A stretch of DNA of 51,069 bases from Telmatospirillum sp. (GCA_031291415.1 JARLJB010000381.1:1-51069), one strand, 5' to 3'. Positions 1 through 8,439 are shown, counted from the stretch's first letter. The notes: generated by a model from the letters alone, not told the origin. Made by a program: numbers and translations.

Positions 1-1
1 T

Positions 2-106
2 TGCAAAATCAAATCTTTCCGCCGCATCGCAACGCGTTACGAGAAGACTGACCAGAGCTTCGCGGCAATGATCCATCTCGTCGCCTCCGAAATCGCTCTC
101 CGCTGA
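2..106 (+). mobile_element. 3' end of an IS5-family transposase gene (cut by window edge)
   Basis: The frame starting at base 2 reads CKIKSFRRIATRYEKTDQSF and continues 15 residues to a TGA at 104-106. The FRRIATRYEK block is the conserved C-terminal signature of IS5-group DDE transposases, close to the catalytic Glu (the E of YEK). About 15 bases after the stop, the sequence ATGTCAACAGGCCTTAG resembles the terminal inverted repeat of IS427-type members, which would put the element's right end near base 122. The rest of the gene lies before the window, so I cannot say whether the copy is intact. Confidence 0.75.
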
Positions 107-140
107 ATGTCAACAGGCCTTAGTCGAATGACGGCACCGG

Positions 141-182
141 GCGCGGGCATCCGCCCGCTTGGCCGCGGCCGCAATGGCCGCT
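141..182. repeat. Dispersed double-hairpin repeat, family A copy 1
   Basis: This 42-base unit holds two stem-loops: GCGGGC-atcc-GCCCGC followed by GCGGCC-gcaat-GGCCGC. A near-identical unit lies at 29119-29160. The two copies differ mainly at one base pair of the second stem (C-G here replaced by G-C there when read across the stem), so pairing is kept. This is the behaviour of a REP-like intergenic element. It lies between the IS5 end and the 3' end of der. Confidence 0.7.
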
Positions 183-216
183 GGAGCGAGGCGCGTCAGA
201 TTTGACGCACGCCGCT

Positions 217-1641
217 CTAGTCGTCAGCGTAGGGATTGCGCCGCTTGCGCAGACCGAAACGAATCGGCACGCCCACCAGACCAAAGCTCTCGCGCAGACC
301 GTTGACCAGATAACGGCTGTAAGATTCTGGAAGCTCGTCGGCCCTTTGGGTGAAGACGGCGAATGTCGGCGGCCGCGTCCGCACCTGCGTCATGTAGCGC
401 AGACGGATACGCCGTCCGCCCATCACTGCCGGCGGTGGGTGGCGTTCGGTCATTTCTGCCAGCCAGCGATTGAGCTGGGCGGTTGGGACGCGGCGGTTCC
501 ACATATCATAAATGTCGACCACCGCGTTCATCAGCTGATCGAGCCCGCGGCCGGCCAGCGCCGACATGGTTACCGTCGGTACGCCGCGCACCTGCGGAAG
601 CGATGTCGCCAGACGATCGGACAAGCGTTGCTGCGCCTCGGCGCGATTCTCGACGACGTCCCATTTGTTGACGGCGATCACCAGGGCCCGGCCCTCGTCG
701 ATCACCAGCCGGGCGATGGTCAAATCCTGCTTATCGAGAATGGCGTTGGCGTCCATGACGAGAACGACGACCTGCGCCATGCGAATCGCTTCGATGGTGT
801 TCGAGGTCGACAGCTTCTCGACCGAATCCGAGACATTTGCGCGCCGCCGCAGTCCGGCCGTGTCGACCAGCCGGATGGTCCGCCCGCGGAATTCCCATTC
901 GCTGGCGATGGCATCGCGGGTCAAACCGGCCTCGGGTCCGGTCAGCATGCGGTCTTCGCCCAGCAGCCGATTGACGATCGTCGATTTTCCGACGTTGGGA
1001 CGCCCGACCACCGCCATCTGCAGCGGCCGCTGCGCTTCCGCCTGTTCGGCGGCGGCTCGGACGTCGCCGTCTTCGATCTCGTCCTCGGCCGGTGCCGCCC
1101 AGGGATCGACCTCAGGGTCGTCTTCGATGACATCGAGGCCGTCGTGCCGCTTGGCGTGAGGCAGCAACGCCTCGTAGAGGCCATCAAGGCCTTCGCCATG
1201 TTCGGCCGAAAAGGGCACCGGATCGCCCAGTCCCAGACCGTAGGATTCATAAAGACCGGGAGCGCCGGCCTTGCCCTCGCATTTGTTGGCCACCAGAATG
1301 ACAGGCGTCGGGCTTTTCCTTAGGTGGTCGGCAAAGAAGGCGTCGAGCGGCGTCACGCCGGCCCGGGCGTCGATAAGAAACAGCACGACATCGGCTTCAG
1401 TGATTGCGTGCTCGGTCTGCGCGCGCATCCGCCCTTCGATCGAATCGTCATTGGCGTCTTCGAGGCCGGCCGTATCGATCAGGGTGAAGGTCATGTCGGA
1501 AATGCCGCCTTTTCCCTCACGGCGGTCGCGCGTCACGCCTGGCCGGTCATGGACGATCGCCACGCGGCGGCCAATCAACCGGTTGAACAGGGTGGACTTG
1601 CCCACATTGGGACGCCCGACGATGGCAACTTTGAACCCCAT
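217..1641 (-). CDS. der: Ribosome-associated GTPase Der (EngA)
   Basis: Der is an essential tandem GTPase that binds the 50S ribosomal subunit and helps its late assembly in the cytoplasm. Both G domains are visible in this 474-residue protein: the first has GRPNVGKST near residues 9-17, DTAGLE and NKCEG; the second, from about residue 210, has [17 protein letters not shown] and NKWD. The C-terminal ~115 residues match the KH-like domain that packs on the G domains. Length is normal for the family (about 440-490). An acidic linker of roughly 40 residues separates the G domains. The gene lies downstream of bamB on the same strand, the usual TPR-bamB-der order, but two strong hairpins (1683-1720, 1748-1789) lie between them, so der may have its own promoter or be expressed at a different level. 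Confidence 0.97.
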   Translation of the reverse strand: MGFKVAIVGRPNVGKSTLFNRLIGRRVAIVHDRPGVTRDRREGKGGISDMTFTLIDTAGLEDANDDSIEGRMRAQTEHAITEADVVLFLIDARAGVTPLDAFFADHLRKSPTPVILVANKCEGKAGAPGLYESYGLGLGDPVPFSAEHGEGLDGLYEALLPHAKRHDGLDVIEDDPEVDPWAAPAEDEIEDGDVRAAAEQAEAQRPLQMAVVGRPNVGKSTIVNRLLGEDRMLTGPEAGLTRDAIASEWEFRGRTIRLVDTAGLRRRANVSDSVEKLSTSNTIEAIRMAQVVVLVMDANAILDKQDLTIARLVIDEGRALVIAVNKWDVVENRAEAQQRLSDRLATSLPQVRGVPTVTMSALAGRGLDQLMNAVVDIYDMWNRRVPTAQLNRWLAEMTERHPPPAVMGGRRIRLRYMTQVRTRPPTFAVFTQRADELPESYSRYLVNGLRESFGLVGVPIRFGLRKRRNPYADD

Positions 1642-1682
1642 GAGGTGTTCGATCTCCGCACTGACTTGTTCAAATAGATTAG

Positions 1683-1720
1683 CCCGTCCGGCCTTTCTCC
1701 TTGAGAAGAGGCCGGACGGG
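1683..1720 (-). terminator. Hairpin in the bamB-der intergenic region
   Basis: CCCGTCCGGCC (1683-1693) pairs perfectly with GGCCGGACGGG (1710-1720), an 11-bp GC-rich stem with a 16-base loop. No clear T-tract follows on the minus strand, so it may be a transcript-end stabiliser or partial terminator rather than a classic intrinsic terminator. It lies about 40 bases before the der start. Confidence 0.5.
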
Positions 1721-1747
1721 TCTGATGCGCGGCAAGAACGTCTGCCG

Positions 1748-1789
1748 CCCGGTTCGCATCGTCACTCGTGAGCGTCGATGCGAACCGGG
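1748..1789 (-). terminator. 14-bp hairpin just after bamB
   Basis: CCCGGTTCGCATCG (1748-1761) pairs perfectly with CGATGCGAACCGGG (1776-1789) around a 14-base loop. It begins about 12 bases after the bamB stop, where an intrinsic terminator or 3' stabilising structure for the TPR-bamB message would be expected. There is no obvious U-tract. Confidence 0.55.
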
Positions 1790-1801
1790 ACCTGGAACAT
1801 C

Positions 1802-3136
1802 CTACCGGTAGGCGACCAGATCGCCTTCCGTCGTGACAAACAGCACGGTCTCGCCAGCGACGATCGGTGCGATCGTCACGCCGTCGGGAAGCTCCTCGCG
1901 ACCGAGAATCTCGCCGGTATAGGGTGAAAGCGACAGAGCCTCACCCGCCGAGGACACGACGATCAGCCGGTCGGACGCCAGCACGGGGCCGGTCCAGACC
2001 AGCCGCCCGGTTTTGTCTTCCATGTCGTCCCAGGGCTGCAGGGGCTTCACCCAACGAACCTGTCCCGTCTGAGCCTCGAAGCAGGCAACGCTTGGACCAT
2101 TGGTGACCAGATAGACATAATCGCCGGCGACCCAGGGTGTCTGAATCGAGCCGACTTCCCGGTCCCAGATCCGCCGACCGGTCCGCAGATCGATGGCGGC
2201 GAAAATGTCGCTGTTGCCGGCGGCGAATACGCGACCGCGGTCGACCACCGGCAAACCCCGGATGTCGGTCAGCGTCGCCACCTGATCGGTACGTTTCAGG
2301 CTCGAAATGACTTCGCTCCACTGAACCGTGCCGTTCTCGATGCGCAACGAGAACAATTCGCCCGAGCTATAGGGAGCGATAACCGTATTGCCGTCAACCG
2401 CAGGACTGGTGCCACCCAGCATCGAAGCCATCTCGCTGATGCCGTTGTGATGCCACAGTTCGTGCCCGTCCTCGGTCGACAGGGCAAGCGTCGCATTGTC
2501 GACGGTGATCACCAAAACCCGGCCGCTTCGCACCGTCGGCGCGCCGCGCACCGGGGCCGGCAGGGAGCGGCGCCACAAGACCTTGCCTGTCGCCGCGTCA
2601 AGGGTCACCAATTCGGCGAATTGCGTGGTGACGTAAAGCTTGCCCTCGTCGAAGGAGATACCGCCGCCATAGCTGCCGTCACCCGAGTCCTCGGGTGCCA
2701 GGTCCGTTTTCCACAGTCGCCGTCCGTCCTTCAACGCGAACGATGACACCACGGATTCGGAGTCCATGGCGAAGACCTTGCCGCCGGAGACCACCGGCTG
2801 GCTCACGAAAGCGTGCCGTTTGCTCGCTCCGGCGCCGATATTGGCGTCCCAGACCCGATGAAGGCTGCTGGACTCCAAGGCCAGATGATGCATGGCATGC
2901 GGCGGATAACCGCCGGCCTGCGGCCAATCGGCAACCGCCTCGGGTGCCGGCAGGACGATGGCGCCCTTGCTTCCGGCATCGGCTTCCAGTGTCTTCGATT
3001 GCGACAAAATACTGATCCGCTTGCCCGGAAGCGGCGGAGCGGGAGTATCACCCAACCAGGTGTCGCCACCGCATGCAGCAAGAAACCCGCAGGAAGCGAG
3101 GAGGAGGGCAAAACGACGCATCTTGTGGATCCCCAT
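1802..3136 (-). CDS. bamB: Outer-membrane assembly lipoprotein BamB
   Basis: BamB is the beta-propeller lipoprotein of the BAM complex that inserts outer-membrane proteins. The N-terminus MRRFALLLASCGFLAAC-GG is a lipoprotein signal with a LAAC lipobox. The remaining ~420 residues show repeated PQQ-type blades (for example DGRRLWKTDL, TGKVLWRRSL, DGHELWHHNG, TGRRIWDREV, TGQVRWVKPL). The first ATG overlaps the stop of the upstream TPR gene by one base; a second ATG five codons later also fits, with GGGGAT upstream. At 444 residues it is longer than the E. coli protein (392), as is usual in alphaproteobacteria. Coupling to the TPR gene and proximity to der match the conserved yfgM-bamB-der arrangement. 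Confidence 0.93.
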   Translation of the reverse strand: MGIHKMRRFALLLASCGFLAACGGDTWLGDTPAPPLPGKRISILSQSKTLEADAGSKGAIVLPAPEAVADWPQAGGYPPHAMHHLALESSSLHRVWDANIGAGASKRHAFVSQPVVSGGKVFAMDSESVVSSFALKDGRRLWKTDLAPEDSGDGSYGGGISFDEGKLYVTTQFAELVTLDAATGKVLWRRSLPAPVRGAPTVRSGRVLVITVDNATLALSTEDGHELWHHNGISEMASMLGGTSPAVDGNTVIAPYSSGELFSLRIENGTVQWSEVISSLKRTDQVATLTDIRGLPVVDRGRVFAAGNSDIFAAIDLRTGRRIWDREVGSIQTPWVAGDYVYLVTNGPSVACFEAQTGQVRWVKPLQPWDDMEDKTGRLVWTGPVLASDRLIVVSSAGEALSLSPYTGEILGREELPDGVTIAPIVAGETVLFVTTEGDLVAYR

Positions 3137-3825
3137 CAGCCCTTGGCCTTATCGGCGGCGGGCGCTAAGACGGCAAGCATTTCGACGGCGCGGGCACGAA
3201 TTCCGGCGGGCGCCAGCAAATCATCGGCAAGCTGCTTGTAAAGCTCGACGGCATGTTGGACGTCGCCCTTCTTTTGCGACAGCAACGCCAAAATCTCGAT
3301 CGCCGAGGAATGCCAAGGATTGGCAATCTGCGAAATTGGCGCGATCCGCCCCTCAAGCTTGGCCGGGTCGGCACTGTCAAGGGTCAGCAACGCCAACTTC
3401 AAGACGGCGAGGTCTCGGTAAAACGCCGAAGCCGATGATCCGGCAATCTGATCGTAGGTCGCGGCGGCGGCGGCGGTATCGCCCTGAGAAATCTGCAACT
3501 CCGCCCGGCGCATGGCCGAAGCGATCACGAAGCCGGTACGGCCGTCGGCAGCAAGCCTGCCCAAGGCATCTGCGGCTTCCTGGGTTTTTCCCTGGGTCAG
3601 CAGGTCTTCCGCCGCGGTGAACGCCGCAGCTTCCTTTTGGCGCGCGCGGCTCTGCCATTCCTGCCAGCCCTGATAGCCGGCAACGACGGCAACAACTGCG
3701 ACGACAGCCGCAACTATCACATTGCCGTGGCGTTTCCAGAGCTTCTGATATTGTTCGCGGCGAAGTTCCTCATCGACCTCCTGAATCAGGAGATCACCTG
3801 CGCTGTCCTTATCGCTGGCGCTCAC
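3136..3825 (-). CDS. YfgM-like membrane-anchored TPR protein
   Basis: This 229-residue protein has a short cytoplasmic N-terminus (EVDEELRREQYQKLWKRHG), one transmembrane helix at about residues 34-52 (VIVAAVVAVVAVVAGYQGW) and a periplasmic TPR-like region rich in Ala/Leu helices (AAEDLLTQGKTQEAADALGR). This is the architecture of the TPR_21/YfgM family, which works at the Sec translocon with periplasmic chaperones in E. coli. The start is a GTG preceded by AAGGAGAG. It overlaps the bamB start, so the two are probably translationally coupled. The exact role in alphaproteobacteria is inferred from family and position. Confidence 0.85.
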   Translation of the reverse strand: MSASDKDSAGDLLIQEVDEELRREQYQKLWKRHGNVIVAAVVAVVAVVAGYQGWQEWQSRARQKEAAAFTAAEDLLTQGKTQEAADALGRLAADGRTGFVIASAMRRAELQISQGDTAAAAATYDQIAGSSASAFYRDLAVLKLALLTLDSADPAKLEGRIAPISQIANPWHSSAIEILALLSQKKGDVQHAVELYKQLADDLLAPAGIRARAVEMLAVLAPAADKAKG

Positions 3826-4078
3826 CGTTCACTCTCTCCTTGCCTTGGAACGGCGGCCAACATAGCGCCGGCTTGACGCCAAGGCAAATGCGGCTTGCAC
3901 CAGATCGACAGCTTCGCGCGATTCATTTGATTTCTTTGCCCGCCGGCGAGCCATCAACTCGTTGATCGGCAGCGAAGATTTCCGACCGGCCGCCTTACGC
4001 CGGCGTTGACTCTCTTTTAACCGAGAGGGGTGTATAAAAGATAAATTGCTGTTTGTTGTCCGTTTTCGGTGGTCCGAC

Positions 4079-4462
4079 ATGGGGCGTCTTCTGATTTGTC
4101 TAGCGCTGATTCTTGCCCTGCCCGGCTGCGAAGGCTGGAACGGGACGACAAGGGCATTGCGTCCTAACATTCCGCCGGCGACGACGTTCGTCATGCTCGA
4201 CGCCGCCAGTCTCATCAACACGCAAAAGACCATTGACGACCATTTGATTTCCATGCTGACCGGCATGGATTGCTCGACCGTCCGCGCCTCGAAGGGCGAT
4301 CATTACTGCCTGGAACCGCCGGACGCCAAACCGGTGTATATCCGCACCACCTATTGCTACAAAAGCATCGCCCAGGTCAGTTGCTACGATCAGCCGTTCA
4401 ACCGCGACGCATCGCAGCTCTATGGCATCCGTATCGACCGCGTGCCCATCAGTCCCGAATAG
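4079..4462 (+). CDS. Small predicted lipoprotein, function unknown
   Basis: The ATG at 4079 gives 127 residues beginning MGRLLICLALILALPGC, a signal peptide with an LPGC lipobox; an earlier in-frame ATG would place 11 extra residues before the signal and is less likely. The mature part has five more cysteines (CST, HYC, TYC, VSC) and many Tyr/Asp residues, which suggests a small disulfide-stabilised periplasmic domain. I do not recognise a family. It is convergent with the nucleotidyltransferase gene and probably monocistronic. A loose TTGACT...TATAAA pair upstream (4006, 4033) is too widely spaced to call a promoter with confidence. Confidence 0.7.
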   Translation: MGRLLICLALILALPGCEGWNGTTRALRPNIPPATTFVMLDAASLINTQKTIDDHLISMLTGMDCSTVRASKGDHYCLEPPDAKPVYIRTTYCYKSIAQVSCYDQPFNRDASQLYGIRIDRVPISPE

Positions 4463-4519
4463 TCTTTCAGTCTTGGCGGCGACTTTCGTCTTTCGGCTCG
4501 AGATGGGCTCACCCCCAGG

Positions 4520-5278
4520 TCAAGCCGAACGCGAAATGCGGGAACCATCCCTCAATTGCGGCAAGATGACATTGCGGGCCCGCAGGACATCGGCCTCGAA
4601 GTCGATCTCGGTCCAAGGCAGGCCGCTAATGTCGACGGCGGCAAAACGCTCCGGCGACTGCAAGATGGCATCGCGGATCGCTTCCTCGTACTCCACGCCC
4701 GTCTGCCCGCGCTCGACATAGCCGGCGCAACCATCTGCCAGAATTGCCGCCATCGCCGGAGAGAAACGGAAAAATCCGACGGATTCGCCGTACCAATCGT
4801 GGGCATGCTCGGGCTTTTTGCGAAAATCGACGATCACGCCGTCCCGGAAGCAAATCTTGACCGGTTCATCGCCCGGTTCGATCGCACGATCGACCAGCAG
4901 CACATTTTCCGCTTCGGCGGACAACAGGCGGGCGATCATGGCGTCGCCGTAGAGCACATCGCCGTCCATCAGCAGAACGGAGGAACCGGCGCGAAGGATG
5001 TCGCTTTGCACCCAAAGCGAAACCAGGCTTCCCTCGCGGTAGCGCGAATTGGTGACGAAGTGGACATGATCGCCCTCACCCAACCTGGCCACCTCGCGCC
5101 GGATCTGCTCCTCGGCATAGCCGACGGTCAGAACGATGTCATCGACGCCATTGGCCCGTAACGCCCGGATATGACGCTCCAGCAGGGTCTTCCCATCGAA
5201 TTCCATCAACACCTTGGGTGGATGGTTTTGCCCTCCGAGACGCCGGCCGACGCCCGCAACCAGCAGAATGGCAGTCAC
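4520..5278 (-). CDS. Stand-alone nucleotidyltransferase, candidate CTP:AEP cytidylyltransferase
   Basis: This is a sugar-phosphate-type nucleotidyltransferase, related to LicC (phosphocholine) and PntC (2-aminoethylphosphonate) cytidylyltransferases. With the GTG at 5278 the protein is 252 residues and begins MTAILLVAGVGRRLG; the intact GxGRRL nucleotide loop (9-14), PPK (20-22), the metal-binding DGD (105-107) and a late EIDFEADVLRA are all visible. TTG/GTG codons further upstream (to 5320) are possible starts but precede the family's usual first strand. It is transcribed divergently from the phosphonate operon across a regulated intergenic region. Its complete loop contrasts with the degenerate loop of the nucleotidyltransferase domain fused to PEP mutase, so it may be the enzyme that makes CMP-AEP. 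The substrate is inferred from context; phosphocholine or another phospho-alcohol is possible. Confidence 0.75.
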   Translation of the reverse strand: MTAILLVAGVGRRLGGQNHPPKVLMEFDGKTLLERHIRALRANGVDDIVLTVGYAEEQIRREVARLGEGDHVHFVTNSRYREGSLVSLWVQSDILRAGSSVLLMDGDVLYGDAMIARLLSAEAENVLLVDRAIEPGDEPVKICFRDGVIVDFRKKPEHAHDWYGESVGFFRFSPAMAAILADGCAGYVERGQTGVEYEEAIRDAILQSPERFAAVDISGLPWTEIDFEADVLRARNVILPQLRDGSRISRSA

Positions 5279-5383
5279 AGTCCCTGATCCAACCTCAGAC
5301 AAAATTCCTCGCACTCCCAACCGCGCTGTTCATATGACGCCTCCGCTCCGCTTTCGGCGGGCTCAGACGCCGCTCGGGCTTTA

Positions 5384-5417
5384 AGTGCCTGGAACGGTTA
5401 CTTCCGTCCCAGGCACT
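5384..5417. repeat. Long imperfect hairpin, REP-like
   Basis: AGTGCCTGGAACGG (5384-5397) pairs with CCGTCCCAGGCACT (5404-5417) with one mismatch around a TTACTT loop, giving a 14-bp stem. It sits in the 376-base divergent gap between the two nucleotidyltransferase-bearing genes, nearer the minus-strand gene. It could be a REP-type element or an mRNA 5' structure for the minus-strand gene. Confidence 0.5.
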
Positions 5418-5483
5418 CAGGATTCCCCCGGACACTTGGATTCCAAGGCGTCGGGGACAAAACATCAGATCAAGATGTACGCA

Positions 5484-5510
5484 TTGACGGAAGACCCGTC
5501 AAATTATAAA
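5484..5510 (+). promoter_or_regulatory. Possible sigma-70 promoter for the phosphonate operon
   Basis: TTGACG (5484-5489) and TATAAA (5505-5510) are separated by 15 bases, short of the ideal 17. The palindrome at 5509-5528 overlaps the -10 box and would cover the start site, the usual layout for a TetR-family repressor. The call rests on motif and position only. Confidence 0.35.
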
Positions 5511-5528
5511 CATACATGCATGTATGTT
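5509..5528. promoter_or_regulatory. Perfect 20-bp palindrome, candidate TetR/AcrR operator
   Basis: AACATACATGCATGTATGTT is a perfect 20-bp inverted repeat. Its 8-base arms ACATACAT/ATGTATGT are the same as the arms of the E. coli AcrR operator as I recall it, but here with a 2-base instead of a 6-base centre. A TetR/AcrR-type regulator is encoded at the end of the adjacent operon (11303-11986). Position in the divergent promoter region suggests control of the operon and perhaps also of the minus-strand nucleotidyltransferase. Confidence 0.6.
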
Positions 5529-5616
5529 GGTGTGGTCCCGTCTCTTGGGGAAGCGGTTCCCGATTGCTCGTCGCTCTTGCGGGCTTGGTAATCGCTCACG
5601 GACCACGATCGACACC
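5529..5616 (+). promoter_or_regulatory. Structured 5' leader of the phosphonate operon
   Basis: If transcription starts near the palindrome, the pepM message has an unusually long leader (about 125 bases). It can fold: GTGGTCC (5532-5538) pairs with GGACCAC (5600-5606), extended by CGT/ACG past a bulged C, and GGTGT/ACACC (5529-5533 with 5612-5616) can close an outer stem instead. Inside lies GGGAA-gcgg-TTCCC (5548-5561). I do not recognise a known riboswitch class. The rest of the 5279-5654 gap shows no gene. Confidence 0.3.
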
Positions 5617-5654
5617 CCCGTCATCTTCCCTCAATTTTTAGGCCGGAACGTTTC

Positions 5655-7289
5655 GTGAGCGGATATTCAAGAATAAAACAGACTGGATCCACGAAATTCT
5701 CGGCACTTCGCCGCGAAATATTTTCCACAGAACTTTCGTTCCTGATGGAGGCGCACAACGGTCTCTCGGCCAGAATCGTCGAGGAAGCCGGGTTCCGGGG
5801 TCTGTGGGCCTCCGGATTGACCATATCGGCCAGCCTTGGACTGCGCGACAGCAACGAGGCATCGTGGACTCAAGTCCTGGACGTCCTGGAATTCATGACC
5901 GATTCCACGAGTCTGCCGATGCTGGTCGATGGCGACACCGGCTATGGCAACTTCAACAATGTAAGGCGACTGGTTCGCAAGCTGGGGGAACGGCAGATTG
6001 CCGGCGTCTGCATCGAAGACAAGCTTTTCCCCAAAACCAATTCATTCATCGGCGAGCGCCAGCCGCTGGCCGACATCGATGAGTTTTGCGGACGCATCAA
6101 AGCCGGCAAGGATAGCCAGACCGACGATGAATTCGTCCTGGTGGCCCGTGTCGAGGCGCTGATTTCCGGTCATGGCATGGACGAGGCGCTGCACCGCGCC
6201 GAGGCCTACCACGCGGCCGGCGCCGACGCGATCCTGATCCACTCGAAACGGGCGGACGCCGACGAAATTCTTACCTTTACCGAACGCTGGCAGGGACGCT
6301 GTCCGCTGGTAATCGTACCCACCATGTATTACCAGACACCGACCGAGGCTTACCGCAAGGCGGGAATCTCGACGGTCATCTGGGCCAACCATAATTTGCG
6401 CTCCGCGATCACCGCCATGCGGGAAACCAGCCGGCGCATCCATGACAGCCAGTCGCTCGACGGCACTGAAGAGCGGGTGGCCACCGTCAAGGATATCTTC
6501 CATCTGGTCGGCAACGCCGAACTGGCCGCCGCCGAAAAACGCTATCTGCCGGATCGGGCAACCGCCAAGGCCATCGTTTTGGCGGCAGCCGGCGGCGCGC
6601 TGGGCGAGTTGACCGTCGACCGGCCGAAATGCATGGTCGATATCCGTGGACAATCACTGCTGCGACGTCTGGTCGACACGCTGTCGCATTCAGGCATCCG
6701 TGAAATCGCCGTCGTTCGCGGATACCGCAAGGAAGCGGTAAGACTGGCCGGCATCCAGACCATCGACAATGACCGCTATCAGGATACCGGCGAGGTCTAT
6801 TCGCTAAACTGCGCCCGCAATCAAATCGCCGGAGAAACCGTCGTGGTTTATGGCGACGTGTTGTTCCGCGACCACATCCTCGACGGTCTCTTGACGGCCA
6901 AGGGCGACATCGTCCTGGCTGTCGACGCCATGAACGCCGTCCTGAAGGCTCCCGGATATCCCCGCGACCAGGTAAGTGCCGACCGCCCCTTCTCCGGAGA
7001 CTACCTGGACGACCAACCGGTTCACCTGAAAGAGATATCGGCCGATCTGACGGCCGAAAGCAGGGTCGGAGAATGGATCGGACTCGCCCGGTTTTCGGCG
7101 CTGGGAGCGACTTGGCTGGCCGAGGAGATGGCGGCGCTCGAGTCCGAGAATTTGCTGGACCATGCCGACATGCCGCTGCTTTTGACGCGTTTGGCGGCAA
7201 AACACCCCGTCTGTGTCTATTATGTTCTTGGCCATTGGCTTGACGTCGACACTCTTCCCGATTTGGGCGACGCCCTGAATTTCACGTGA
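5655..7289 (+). CDS. pepM: Phosphoenolpyruvate mutase fused to a nucleotidyltransferase domain
   Basis: PEP mutase isomerises phosphoenolpyruvate to phosphonopyruvate, the entry step of almost all phosphonate biosynthesis. Residues ~15-290 form the isocitrate-lyase-superfamily barrel: [17 protein letters not shown] (31-47), metal-binding DGD (92-94) and the PepM hallmark [10 protein letters not shown] (121-130). Residues ~305-544 form a nucleotidyltransferase domain with RPKC (323-326), [21 protein letters not shown] and LDVDTLPDL. Its nucleotide loop reads [12 protein letters not shown], lacking the usual GxGxR arginine and looking one residue short. The start is a GTG with a weak Shine-Dalgarno; the first ATG (residue 31) would remove the first barrel elements. 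The stop is 10 bases before the decarboxylase gene. PepM-nucleotidyltransferase fusions are associated with AEP-containing lipids or glycans. Confidence 0.93.
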   Translation: MSGYSRIKQTGSTKFSALRREIFSTELSFLMEAHNGLSARIVEEAGFRGLWASGLTISASLGLRDSNEASWTQVLDVLEFMTDSTSLPMLVDGDTGYGNFNNVRRLVRKLGERQIAGVCIEDKLFPKTNSFIGERQPLADIDEFCGRIKAGKDSQTDDEFVLVARVEALISGHGMDEALHRAEAYHAAGADAILIHSKRADADEILTFTERWQGRCPLVIVPTMYYQTPTEAYRKAGISTVIWANHNLRSAITAMRETSRRIHDSQSLDGTEERVATVKDIFHLVGNAELAAAEKRYLPDRATAKAIVLAAAGGALGELTVDRPKCMVDIRGQSLLRRLVDTLSHSGIREIAVVRGYRKEAVRLAGIQTIDNDRYQDTGEVYSLNCARNQIAGETVVVYGDVLFRDHILDGLLTAKGDIVLAVDAMNAVLKAPGYPRDQVSADRPFSGDYLDDQPVHLKEISADLTAESRVGEWIGLARFSALGATWLAEEMAALESENLLDHADMPLLLTRLAAKHPVCVYYVLGHWLDVDTLPDLGDALNFT

Positions 7290-7299
7290 GGTTCGTTCC

Positions 7300-8439
7300 A
7301 TGATCACTGCCAGCGAATTCATCGCCGAGGCTGGACGGCAGGGCTTCGACTTCTACACAGGCGTTCCCTGCAGCTTTCTCACTCCCTTGATCAATGGCGT
7401 GCTGAACGATCGCGTTCTGAAGTATGTCGGCGCCACCAGCGAGGGCGAGGCTGTGGCGATTGCCGCCGGCGCCTGGTTGGCCGGGCGGCAAACAGTCGTC
7501 ATGTGCCAGAACTCCGGCCTGGGAAACGCAGTCAATCCGCTGACCTCGCTCAATGCGCCATTTTTCATCCCATCCCTGCTGATCACCACTTGGCGGGGCC
7601 AACCGGGCATCCCCGACGAACCGCAGCATCAGGTCATGGGAACCATCACCCAGGACCTGCTGAAACTGATCGGCGTCCCGCAGGCCCGTTTCCCGACGAC
7701 GACGGAGACCCTGGCCCCCACCCTGGCCGCCGCCAACGTCAGCCTGCACGAGCGGTCCCTGCCCTTCGCCCTCGTCATGGAGAAGGGCAGCGTCCAGACG
7801 GAAGAGCTGAAACCGGACACGCCTTTGCCACGCATCACCGGCCGGCATGTCGAGAGAACCGCCTCAGGCGCGTCTCTTCCGACCCGCGTCGCGGTTCTTG
7901 AACGTTTCCTGGCCGCCACCGACGACGAGACTGCGGTCATCGCCACGACGGGGAAATGCGGCCGCGAGCTGTTCACTCTGGCCGATCGGCCGCAGCACCT
8001 CTATCAGGTTGGTTCGATGGGCGGCGCCAGTGCCATGGGCCTCGGTGTCGCCCTCAACACGGCAAAGACCGTTGTCGTCCTCGACGGCGACGGCGCGGCC
8101 TTGATGAAGATGGGCAATCTCGCCACCATCGGCGCCAACCGCCCGGCCAATCTCATCCACATCCTGCTCGACAACGGCGTCCACGATTCGACCGGCGGAC
8201 AGGCGACCGTCTCGGCTTCGGTGGATTTCGCCGCGGTGGCTCTGGCCTGTGGCTATCAATATGCGACGTCCTGCCAAACGCTCGATGACTTCGACGATGC
8301 GCTTCGCGATGTCGCCAACCATGCCAGGCCAGCCATGATTCATGTCCGCATCGCTCCGGGATCGCTCGCCACCTTGGGCCGCCCGACGGTCGCGCCAGTC
8401 GACGTCGCCAGACGTTTCAAAGCATTTCTCGCCCGATGA
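7300..8439 (+). CDS. ppd: Phosphonopyruvate decarboxylase
   Basis: This thiamine-diphosphate enzyme decarboxylates phosphonopyruvate to phosphonoacetaldehyde, the irreversible step that pulls the unfavourable PEP mutase equilibrium. The 379-residue protein has the N-terminal Pyr domain (FYTGVPCSFLTPLIN, SEGEAVAIAAGAWLAG with the catalytic Glu) and the C-terminal PP domain with the ThDP/Mg motif GDGAALMKMGNLATIG... ending in LDNGVHDSTGGQ. Length matches characterised Ppd proteins (about 375-400). It follows pepM by 10 bases, and its TGA overlaps the ATG of the next gene (ATGA), so translation is probably coupled. Confidence 0.94.
   Translation: MITASEFIAEAGRQGFDFYTGVPCSFLTPLINGVLNDRVLKYVGATSEGEAVAIAAGAWLAGRQTVVMCQNSGLGNAVNPLTSLNAPFFIPSLLITTWRGQPGIPDEPQHQVMGTITQDLLKLIGVPQARFPTTTETLAPTLAAANVSLHERSLPFALVMEKGSVQTEELKPDTPLPRITGRHVERTASGASLPTRVAVLERFLAATDDETAVIATTGKCGRELFTLADRPQHLYQVGSMGGASAMGLGVALNTAKTVVVLDGDGAALMKMGNLATIGANRPANLIHILLDNGVHDSTGGQATVSASVDFAAVALACGYQYATSCQTLDDFDDALRDVANHARPAMIHVRIAPGSLATLGRPTVAPVDVARRFKAFLAR

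Noticed and set aside
202-1323. Long plus-strand ORF opposite der
   Set aside because: A high-GC shadow of der, rich in Arg/Gly/His with no recognisable fold.
3829-4081. Minus-strand ORF of ~83 codons (starting MSDHRKRTTNSN) ending 3 bases before the TPR gene
   Set aside because: Very basic, low-complexity, no family and no clear Shine-Dalgarno, and its start overlaps that of the lipoprotein gene on the other strand. More likely the promoter region of the TPR-bamB operon, though not excluded.
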